From Xanthomonas sp. (lineage in GTDB: Bacteria; Pseudomonadota; Gammaproteobacteria; Xanthomonadales; Xanthomonadaceae), in NCBI RefSeq assembly GCF_017163755.1, contig NZ_JAFIWC010000013.1, positions 1 to 64,000 on the forward strand: a stretch of 64,000 nucleotides of DNA, written 5' to 3'. The first letter of the stretch is position 1, and each line of letters starts with the position of its first letter. Positions 57,768 to 64,000 of the stretch are shown piece after piece. The notes beneath the pieces were generated by a model. The model did no database searches and was not told the DNA's origin. It saw only the letters and a list, made by a program, of their open reading frames with translations. Both the position numbers and the translations under genes were made by a program.

Positions 57768-58304
57768 TCAGGCCGGCATGCGCCGCTCGTATTCCGCGCG
57801 CAGGCGGGTCCAGCCGTCCCAGAACGGCTCCGGCGTGTCGCCGCGCAGGACGGCAGCCAGCACGTCCAGGTGCACATGCCAGCCGGCGGACACGCCGAGC
57901 AGCGTGCTGCGATCCGGCAGGCGACGGTGCACCACGGTCAGCAGTACGTCGGCCCCCTGCGGTTCCAGTTCGAAGCTCACCTCGCCGTCGCTGGCGCCCC
58001 AGCTGATGGCCAGTCTGCGCGGCGGATCGAGTTCCAGTACCCGCACCTGCATCCGCTGTTCCTCGGCGAAACCGTCCGGCCGCCGGCCGGGCGGATCGGA
58101 CAGCTCGTCGTTGCGCCATACGAGCTCGGCCGGCGCGCCGACCTTCATCTCCATCTGCCCCGCCGCCAGCCAGCGGCGGCGCAGCTCGCTTTCGGTGAGG
58201 TACGCCCACACCCGTTCGATGGGGCCGGGCAACAGGCGCTGGATCTTCACCGTGGCCGGTTCGGCCAGCACGCCATAGGCATCCACTGCGACAGCTTCGT
58301 TCAT
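57768..58304 (-). CDS. SRPBCC/AHSA1 domain protein
   Basis: 178 residues. AHSA1-type START-like fold: VKIQRLLPGPIERVWAYLTESELRRRWLAAGQMEMKVG, FAEEQRMQVRVLELDPPRRLAISW, EVSFELEPQGADVLLTVVHRRL and GWHVHLDVLAAVLRGDTPEPFWDGW. Probably binds a small hydrophobic ligand. The start overlaps the ArsR stop by 4 bp (ATGA at 58304-58301); ArsR/AHSA1 pairs are a common conserved operon. Confidence 0.92.
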   Translation of the reverse strand: MNEAVAVDAYGVLAEPATVKIQRLLPGPIERVWAYLTESELRRRWLAAGQMEMKVGAPAELVWRNDELSDPPGRRPDGFAEEQRMQVRVLELDPPRRLAISWGASDGEVSFELEPQGADVLLTVVHRRLPDRSTLLGVSAGWHVHLDVLAAVLRGDTPEPFWDGWTRLRAEYERRMPA

Positions 58305-58657
58305 GGGTCTTCTCCTCGGGAGTCGGGACTTGCGGCGGCGTCCTCCTGGCGGAGGAGCTGTTCGAGCACATCCAGACGCCCGGTCCAGAATCGCTCGTAG
58401 AAGCGAAGCCACTGCTGGGCGCTGGCGAGCGGCCCCGGCTCGAGCCGGCACAGGTGGGTGCGCCCGCGCACCTCGCGGCGGATCAATCCCGCCTTCTCCA
58501 GCGCCTTGATGTGCTTGGACGCGGCCGCCAGCGAAATCGCGAACGGCTCGGCCAGCTGGCCCACGGTCCGCTCGCCCGCCGCCAGTTCGCGCAGCATCTG
58601 CCGGCGCGTGGCATCGCCCAGCGCGTGGAAGACGGTATCCAACGGGTGCGGGTGCAT
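58301..58657 (-). CDS. ArsR-family repressor
   Basis: 118 residues from ATG 58657. Winged helix-turn-helix: LDTVFHALGDATRRQMLREL, RTVGQLAEPFAISLAAASKHIKALEKAGLIRREVRGRTHLCRLEPGPL. No metal-binding CxC motif, so it is the non-metal type linked to SRPBCC partners. An upstream in-frame ATG (58672) exists, but it lies inside the palindromic operator 58664-58681; the later start, just after the operator, is more sensible. Confidence 0.92.
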   Translation of the reverse strand: MHPHPLDTVFHALGDATRRQMLRELAAGERTVGQLAEPFAISLAAASKHIKALEKAGLIRREVRGRTHLCRLEPGPLASAQQWLRFYERFWTGRLDVLEQLLRQEDAAASPDSRGEDP

Positions 58658-58663
58658 GACATG

Positions 58664-58722
58664 TTCAACCATATGGTTGAATTTAATACCCGGCGACCCC
58701 GAAAGTCAACCATCTGGTTGAA
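58664..58722 (-). promoter_or_regulatory. ArsR promoter with two palindromic operators
   Basis: TTCAACCATATGGTTGAA (58664-58681, perfect 18-bp dyad) and GTCAACCATCTGGTTGAA (58705-58722, near-perfect) have centres 41 bp apart. TTGACT of a -35 (58709-58704) lies in the distal dyad, and TATTAAAT (about 58688-58681) would be the -10 next to the proximal dyad. Binding at both would block transcription of the ArsR-AHSA1 operon. Confidence 0.8.
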
Positions 58723-58850
58723 TTAGATCCGTGCCGCCACCGCCTGCTCACTGGCCGGTAGGTTTTCGCCCCCGTACGGCGCATCCCGTGCCCCCGGCGC
58801 CTTGGCACCGGCCACCGCCGTTCATCGAACCGGTGCGCTGGAAACCCGCG

Positions 58851-60944
58851 CTATGGACGATCGTCCAGCACCTCGACGCCGTCGGGTTCGAGCCGGACCA
58901 CGTCGCTGGGCTCGCCCGCGCCGAGCAGCGAGCGCATCGGTGCGGGCAGGCGCAGCTGTTGCGGTCGCGGGCCGTGGTTGATCAGCACCACGACGCGGCG
59001 GCGGCCGTCGCTGCGCACGCCGACTTCCACGTCCTCGGGCACGTCGGCCAGCGGCGCGCGCACGTCGGCGCGGCGCAGCCATTCGCCGGTGAGCCGATCC
59101 AGGCTCGCATCGTCGAGCCAGGCGCCGACATAGCTGATGCTGCCCTTGCCGACGCGGCGGGTCAGCAACGCCGGCTCGCCGTCCAGCCAGCCGTTGGCCT
59201 GGCCGTAGCGCAGCGCGACTTCGGTCTGCGGCGAGCGCGGCTGCAACTGTTCGGCCCAGATCTTCGCGGTGCCGGTCGCGGACGCGCCGGCCACCGGGAT
59301 CGGCGCGTCCAGCGCGTAGAACTGCTGCACGCGGCCGCCCAGCAGCTCGGCCAACGGCCCGGGCTGGCGCTGCGGATGCAGGCCGTTGTCGGCGTTCTTC
59401 ATGCCGCTGCGCGGGCCCAGCACCAGGTGCCCGCCGCGTTCGACATAGGCCTTCAGCCGCTGCGCCTGCGCCTCGCTCAGCACGTTGAGCGACGGCGCGA
59501 CCACCAGCTTGTAGCCCTGCAGCGGCGCCATCGCCGAGACCACGTCGACCACCTGCGCCTGCCGGCGCAGCGGCCGGTAGAACGACTTCATCTGCACCAC
59601 CGGGTCGAAGTCGGCGGCGTGCTTCTGGAAGCCCAGCGCCCAGCGGCTGTCGAAGTCGTTGATCATCGCCACCTCCGCGCGCGGCGTGGTCCCGGCCAGC
59701 GCCGCGCCGGCCTTGGCGAACTCCGCGCCGACCCGCTGGATCTCCGCATACACCGGCACCGGCTCGCCGTCGGCACCGACCAGAGTGCCGTGGTATTCCT
59801 CCTGCCCGTTCGGCGCCGCGCGCCACTGCCAATACGCCACCGCGTCGGCACCGTGCGCCACCGCCTGCCAGGCCATCGCCCGCACCAGGCCCTTGCGCAG
59901 CGCCACGTTGTTCGCGCGCCAGTTGACGAAGCCCGGCTGGGTCTCCATCACCCAGTAGTTGCGCCGCTTGTAGCCGCGGGTGAGGTCGTGGCGCGCCGCG
60001 TTGTCCACCCAGTCGTAGCGCTCGCCGGCGACGTAGTCGTCCCACGCGGCGATGTCGAGCACCTCGTGCAGCTGGTAGGCATCGAAGCCGGCGAACCAGC
60101 CCATCGTGTTGGTGGTGATGAACTGGCGCGCGTCGGCATGCGGGCGGATGGCGTCGATCTGGTTGCGCGAGTAGTCGGTCCAGGTGTCGCTGACGAAACG
60201 CTTCCATTCCAGCAGCAAGGCCGGGTTCTGGTCCTGGTCGCGCACCGGGATCTGCGCGAAGTCGTCGTAGGTCTGGCTCCAGTACGCGGTCGCCCAGCGC
60301 CGGTTCAGCGCCGCGATGCTGCCGTACTTGCGCTGCAGCCAGGCATGGAACTGCGCCTTGGCTTCCGGGTCGAACGAGGCCTGCGCGTACTCGTTGTCCA
60401 GCTGCCAGCCGACCACGTCCGGGTGGTGCCCGTAGCGCCGCGCCATCTGTTCGGCGATCGCGCGCGCCAGCTGGCGGTAGCGCGCACTGGCGAAGGAGAA
60501 CTGCTGCCGGTTGCCGTGTTCGTCGCGCACCCCGTCCGGGCCGACGCGCAAGGTATCCGGATACTTCTGCGTCAGCCACGCCGGCGGCGCGGCGGTCGGC
60601 GTGCCCAGCACCACCACCATGCGGTGCCGCGCCGCGGCGGCGATGGCGCGGTCCATCCAGCCGAAATCGTATTCGCCTTCGCGCGGCTCCATGCGGCTCC
60701 ACGCGAACTCGCCGATCCGCACCACCCGCACGTGCGCGGCCTCCATCAACGCCAGGTCGCGCTCCCACTGCGCCTCCGGCCACTGCTCCGGATACCAGGC
60801 CACGCCCAGCAGCAACGGTGCGGCATCGGCATAGCGCGTCGCCTGCGCCTGCGCCTGCGGCACCGCGACGGCGGCCGCCAGCGCGAGCATCGCGCCCGAC
60901 AGCAGCGCGGCCAGGCGTTGCGGGATCGAGGAAGGTATCGGCAT
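58851..60944 (-). CDS. Exported GH42 beta-galactosidase
   Basis: 697 residues. Signal peptide ends at AQA (about 34). GH42 landmarks: LLLGVAWYPEQWPEAQWERDLALMEAAHVRVVRIGEFAWSRMEPREG near 45-90, acid/base Glu in GWQLDNEYAQ near 183, nucleophile Glu in YWVMETQPGFVNW near 331, and WQWRAAPNGQEEYHGTLVG. The C-terminal trimerisation and beta-sandwich domains are present (ILSEAQAQRLKAYVERGGHLVLGP). Releases galactose from beta-galactosides, here probably plant-wall galactans, in the periplasm. ATG 60944 is chosen over ATG 61004, whose extension uses poor codons. Confidence 0.93.
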   Translation of the reverse strand: MPIPSSIPQRLAALLSGAMLALAAAVAVPQAQAQATRYADAAPLLLGVAWYPEQWPEAQWERDLALMEAAHVRVVRIGEFAWSRMEPREGEYDFGWMDRAIAAAARHRMVVVLGTPTAAPPAWLTQKYPDTLRVGPDGVRDEHGNRQQFSFASARYRQLARAIAEQMARRYGHHPDVVGWQLDNEYAQASFDPEAKAQFHAWLQRKYGSIAALNRRWATAYWSQTYDDFAQIPVRDQDQNPALLLEWKRFVSDTWTDYSRNQIDAIRPHADARQFITTNTMGWFAGFDAYQLHEVLDIAAWDDYVAGERYDWVDNAARHDLTRGYKRRNYWVMETQPGFVNWRANNVALRKGLVRAMAWQAVAHGADAVAYWQWRAAPNGQEEYHGTLVGADGEPVPVYAEIQRVGAEFAKAGAALAGTTPRAEVAMINDFDSRWALGFQKHAADFDPVVQMKSFYRPLRRQAQVVDVVSAMAPLQGYKLVVAPSLNVLSEAQAQRLKAYVERGGHLVLGPRSGMKNADNGLHPQRQPGPLAELLGGRVQQFYALDAPIPVAGASATGTAKIWAEQLQPRSPQTEVALRYGQANGWLDGEPALLTRRVGKGSISYVGAWLDDASLDRLTGEWLRRADVRAPLADVPEDVEVGVRSDGRRRVVVLINHGPRPQQLRLPAPMRSLLGAGEPSDVVRLEPDGVEVLDDRP

Positions 60945-61292
60945 CGGCGGGCTCGTCGGCAGGGGGAATGGATGGCGCGCCAAGCAAAGGCGTCGCCAAT
61001 GCATTGTGCGCGACCGCGGCGCCGAGACCTTGTAGCCGTTGCCGGATTTACATGCGCAAATCGGCACAACGGCGATGGCGCCGCGCCTGCTTCGAGCTCA
61101 ACGGCAGCGCCAAACGGCCAGCGCCGTCCGAGGCGGCGCCATCACCGTCTTGCCGACGGCCGCGCTTCGAACGACCAACCGGCGCCACTGCGCAATGGCG
61201 TTGCAATGACGCGATGCCCGGGCCGGCGCAGCGATGCCAGGCCGGCCCATGCGGCCTGTCCGCGTATCGGCGATCTCCCGCACGCCGCCGGC
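60945..61292. other. Intergenic region upstream of GH42, no gene seen
   Basis: About 350 bp between the end of the DUF5694 gene and the GH42 start. No coding frame, repeat or clear operator. Should contain the GH42 promoter. Confidence 0.4.
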
Positions 61293-62348
61293 TCATTGCA
61301 ATACCCGCTCCACGTCGACGATCTCCACGCCCTGCATTTGCCCCAGCCAGCTGTCGAACCAGGGCTTGTGCGATGCGCCGACGACGGAGAGCACGCGCGC
61401 ACCGGGGCGTTCGCGGAAGGTCTGCTGGATGTTGGCGACCATGCGCAGGTTGCGGATTTCCCATCCGCTGACCCACATCTGCGGATAGTGCTGCGGCGAC
61501 TGCGCGCGCATGGCCGCGCCGGCGTTGACGTCGGCAAGCACCCACAGATGATGCGGCCGGTTGATGAAGCGATACAGCGGCAGCAGGTCGCGGCCCTTGG
61601 CCAGTTCGTTCTCCTGCAGCTCGATCTGGCCGAGTTCGCCCCTGCCCGCCTTCCATGCCTGCTCGATGGATTGGCCGAAGGCCTTGATGTCGGCGACCTG
61701 CATGTTGTCGCCGGTATGGTCGTCGACCGGATAGACCCGTTGCAGGCCCAGCCGTGCGGCCAGGCGCGCCGCTATCAGGTAGTCCTCGTTGTTGCGCGTC
61801 GCGATCTGCCCGAGCAGCGCCACCAGCGCATCGTCCAGGCCATCGCCGGCATGCCGTTCGGCCTGGGCCAGCTGCAGCCATTGCACGTAGGCCGATGCGC
61901 GCTCGTTGGCGGCCAGGAACAGCGCGGCCAGCCGCCGCCGCTGTGCAGGCGAGGGCTGCGCCGGCCACGCGGCGAGCGTCCTGTTCACTTCGGCGATGGC
62001 GGCGGGCACGTCCAGTCCCGTCGCCGCTTTCGCCTTGTCCGTATCCGGGCAGTAGTCCGGCCCGTACACCGTCGGATGGCGCGCGGCGAGATCGCACTGC
62101 TCGCCGCTGATCGCCTCGATGGTGATGATCTGGGGCTTGTACGCGGCCAGCCGATCGAGCAGGGGATCAAGCGACTGCGGCGGGACACCACCGGAGATCT
62201 CGCTCAGGTGGACCGAGCCGAGCACCAGCACCTGGGTGCGCGGCCCGGCCATGTCCTTGTCGAACGCGGTCAGGTCCACCTGCGCTTGCGCGGCAGCGGG
62301 AACCGCCAGTGCCAACCACCATCCCAACGCCGTGCATCGCCGATTCAT
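61293..62348 (-). CDS. DUF5694 exported protein
   Basis: 351 residues. Signal peptide ends at AAAQA (about 22). TQVLVLGSVHLSEISGGVPPQSLDPLLDRLAAYKPQIITIEAISGEQC at the start, NNEDYLIAARLAARLGLQRVYPVDDHTGD in the middle and VVGASHKPWFDSWLGQMQGVEIVDVERVL at the end match DUF5694, related to the TraB/PrgY/GumN fold (conserved G-H near the N-terminus, GxxH near the end). Periplasmic; function unknown. Divergent from the esterase gene. Confidence 0.88.
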   Translation of the reverse strand: MNRRCTALGWWLALAVPAAAQAQVDLTAFDKDMAGPRTQVLVLGSVHLSEISGGVPPQSLDPLLDRLAAYKPQIITIEAISGEQCDLAARHPTVYGPDYCPDTDKAKAATGLDVPAAIAEVNRTLAAWPAQPSPAQRRRLAALFLAANERASAYVQWLQLAQAERHAGDGLDDALVALLGQIATRNNEDYLIAARLAARLGLQRVYPVDDHTGDNMQVADIKAFGQSIEQAWKAGRGELGQIELQENELAKGRDLLPLYRFINRPHHLWVLADVNAGAAMRAQSPQHYPQMWVSGWEIRNLRMVANIQQTFRERPGARVLSVVGASHKPWFDSWLGQMQGVEIVDVERVLQ

Positions 62349-62536
62349 GCGCTACTCCGAAGGCTCATGTGGCCAGCAGTGTCGCCGGACGTACACGCTC
62401 GCGCCTGTGCCTTTGGATGGTGAGCCGGTGGGCACGCGGGCACCGGCCAATGGTCTCCGTCCCCTCCCTTCTCCTGTGGAACGGACACCATGCAATACTT
62501 CGGATCCATGACGCCCGAATGGGCAAGGGACCGAGA

Positions 62537-63487
62537 TTGAGCAAGTGGTTGTCGCTGGGATGGGGGGCGTTGCTGTTGGCAGGCTGCGTCGAGGCACCGA
62601 AGAGCCCCGCGTCCACGCCGCCGGCGCAGGTGGCAGCCGCACCCGCCACGGCGTCTGTACCGGGCGGGCAACGCGGCGAAGGCAAGCCCTACGAAATCGT
62701 CGATAGCCAGGTCTGGACGGTGCCCGATCCGGCTACCGGCCGCGATTACCAGGTGTTCGTCGCCATGCCACGGGGCTATGCCGACGACCCCGCCCGCCGC
62801 TATCCCGTCCTGTATGTCACCGATGCCGACTACGCCTTCCCGCTGGTGCGGCAGATCGCGCGGCGCTTGAATGGCGAAGGGCCGAAGATCGACGACTTCA
62901 TCCTGGTGGGCCTGTCGTACGCCATCGGCGACGACGCCATGCCAAGCCGGCGCCGCGACTACACGCCGACGCCGGAGGACGGGGCGAACTCGCCACCGAC
63001 GCCGACCCATGGCAAGGCGAGCGACTACATCGGCTACCTGCGCGATCGGGTGCTGCCGTTCGTGGCGCAGCGCTACCGCACCGACGAGCGCAGGCGCCTG
63101 TACCTCGGCCATTCCTACGGCGGCCTGCTCGGCACGCAGATCCTGCTGAGCGCGCCGGAGATGTTCGCCGGATACATCCTGGGCAGTCCGTCCTACTGGT
63201 ACGGCGAGCACGCCATGCGCGACCAGGAGAAGGCGTTCGCCGCCACCCACAAGGATTTGCCGGCGCAGGTCTATCTGTACGTCGGCGAGTACGAGCAGAC
63301 CCGCTACGGGCAGAACTACGACATGGTGGACGATGCGCAGGCGATGGTGCGCAGCCTGCGCGCCAGGCGCTATCCCGGGCTGCAGGTGCAACTGGAGGTG
63401 CTCAACGACGAAGACCACCTGAGCGTGGCACCGCGCGGGCTCACCCACGGGCTGAAGTATCTGCTGGGCACCAGGGAACCCCGATGA
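62537..63487 (+). CDS. Putative esterase, alpha/beta-hydrolase lipoprotein
   Basis: 316 residues from TTG 62537, with AAGGGA six bases upstream; an in-frame ATG at 62519 lacks a ribosome site and adds codons rare here. SKWLSLGWGALLLAGC gives a lipoprotein signal (Cys about 17). Esterase-D-like fold: YPVLYVTDADYAFPLVRQIA, DDFILVGLSYA, nucleophile elbow LGHSYGGLLG (Ser about 192), GSPSYWYGEHAM and catalytic His in NDEDHLSVAP. Hydrolyses an ester in the periplasm; substrate unknown. Its stop overlaps the M1 peptidase start by 4 bp. Confidence 0.85.
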   Translation: MSKWLSLGWGALLLAGCVEAPKSPASTPPAQVAAAPATASVPGGQRGEGKPYEIVDSQVWTVPDPATGRDYQVFVAMPRGYADDPARRYPVLYVTDADYAFPLVRQIARRLNGEGPKIDDFILVGLSYAIGDDAMPSRRRDYTPTPEDGANSPPTPTHGKASDYIGYLRDRVLPFVAQRYRTDERRRLYLGHSYGGLLGTQILLSAPEMFAGYILGSPSYWYGEHAMRDQEKAFAATHKDLPAQVYLYVGEYEQTRYGQNYDMVDDAQAMVRSLRARRYPGLQVQLEVLNDEDHLSVAPRGLTHGLKYLLGTREPR

Positions 63488-64000
63488 CACGCCCGACACG
63501 GCGGCCAGCGAGCCGGCACGCGCGCGCGGCATTGGCCGCCCTGGTCGCCGCATCGGCGGCGACGGGCGCGGCGGCGCAGACGGTGGCGCCGGCGCCCGGT
63601 GCGGGCTTCGAGGTCGAACGCTACGCGGTGACCCTGCGCCCCGACCTGGCGACCACCGCCGTGGCCGGCACGCAGACCATCACCTTGCGCGGCACGCAAC
63701 GGGTGTCGCAACTGGTGTTCTCGCCCAACGCCTTGCGGCTGCGCGCGGCGTCCCTGGACGGCCGCGCCGTGGCAGTGGTCAAACACGCCGACGGCATCGT
63801 CTTCGAATTGCCTGCCCCGCTCGAGAAGGGTGCGATCGCCACGCTCCGCTTCACGCTGGAAGGGGTACCCGCCCGCGGCCTGGTGCGCGCCGGCGATGGC
63901 GTCTACAGCAGCTATTTTTCCTGCGACTGGATGGTTTGCCTGCAGGACGCGCCAGGCGACAAGGCGCAGTTCGCGCTCGACCTGCTGCTGCCGGCCGGCA
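63484..64000 (+). CDS. M1 family peptidase, N-terminal part only
   Basis: 172 codons are present before the window ends. Signal peptide ends at about TGAAAQ (33). FEVERYAVTLRPDLATTAVAGTQTITLRGTQRVSQLVFSPNALRLRAAS is the M1 N-terminal saddle domain, and YSSYFSCDWMVCLQDAPGDKAQFALDLLLPAG follows its usual second half. The catalytic HExxH part lies outside. ATG 63484 overlaps the esterase stop (ATGA), so the two are translationally coupled. Aminopeptidase acting outside the cytoplasm. Confidence 0.82.
   Translation, partial: MTRPTRRPASRHARAALAALVAASAATGAAAQTVAPAPGAGFEVERYAVTLRPDLATTAVAGTQTITLRGTQRVSQLVFSPNALRLRAASLDGRAVAVVKHADGIVFELPAPLEKGAIATLRFTLEGVPARGLVRAGDGVYSSYFSCDWMVCLQDAPGDKAQFALDLLLPAG

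Noticed and set aside
58731-62423. A 1230-codon open frame on the plus strand opposite GH42 and DUF5694, and similar long frames at 2215-5199, 23907-27404 and 46949-50821
   Set aside because: They lie antisense to or across well-supported genes, contain no domain motifs, and arise because stop codons are rare in high-G+C DNA.

Overview
The window is about 70 % G+C, uses almost only G/C-ending codons, and carries the small intergenic palindromes built on a GGAGCGRCTTCAGYCGCGAC core that are common in xanthomonads. With a LytS/LytTR pair, an EAL-domain protein, GH92/GH42/GH37 enzymes, several Xanthomonas-type DUF genes and a TonB-dependent-receptor remnant, it points to a chromosomal segment of a plant-associated Xanthomonadaceae bacterium, probably Xanthomonas. 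I see no tRNA, rRNA, CRISPR array, IS element, prophage or origin. Protein names rest on recognised motifs and remembered family sequences, not on a search.

1-7.2 kb: a cut-off secreted protein transcribed leftward from two BlaI/MecI-like operators; two small conserved proteins; then a leftward operon in which a LacI regulator, a secreted GH92 alpha-mannosidase and a secreted basic-secretory-protein-type metalloprotease follow each other with overlapping stop/start codons. Upstream of lacI are two LacI-like operators and the last ~60 codons of a TonB-dependent receptor whose body is missing. 7.2-12.5 kb: DUF6630- and DUF3297-type proteins, an ABC-2 exporter (ATPase and permease overlapping by 4 bp), a CPA1 cation/proton antiporter and a YCII-like protein.

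12.5-16.4 kb: a tandem array of ~116-bp palindromic repeats, then a predicted DNA-repair pair (DUF4130-type domain fused to a UdgX-like uracil-DNA glycosylase domain; radical SAM protein) separated by two microsatellites and a cluster of hairpins. 16.5-24 kb: 4,5-DOPA dioxygenase-like gene divergent from a LysR gene, a flavodoxin/WrbA-like protein, a second LysR gene divergent from an aldo/keto reductase, a second aldo/keto reductase, and a family-2 glycosyltransferase. 24-33 kb: a 998-residue PAS-GGDEF(degenerate)-EAL protein, an MpaB/DUF2236 protein, orphan genes, a lipoprotein, a LytTR response regulator overlapping its LytS-like kinase, and a frameshifted scrap of lepA.

33-50 kb: FAD oxidase, DUF4142 lipoprotein, APC permease, M28 and M16 peptidases, DUF72 protein, periplasmic trehalase, AIM24 protein, lytic transglycosylase, an Ala/Pro-rich membrane protein and an exported cyclohexadienyl dehydratase (PheC). 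50-64 kb: lipoprotein, an NHL-repeat/M23 fusion, AraC regulator with a divergent ABM-like gene, polysaccharide deacetylase, small membrane proteins, a second lipoprotein with a clear terminator, ArsR-AHSA1 operon with two palindromic operators, GH42 beta-galactosidase, DUF5694 protein, and an esterase overlapping the start of an M1 peptidase that runs off the window.

Most genes are single units or small operons for envelope work, sugar and glycoprotein breakdown and peptide breakdown. The most informative non-coding signals are the operators: BlaI-like, LacI-like, ArsR-like, and a ~45-bp sequence shared between the AraC gene and an aldo/keto reductase 32 kb away, which suggests a small regulon.
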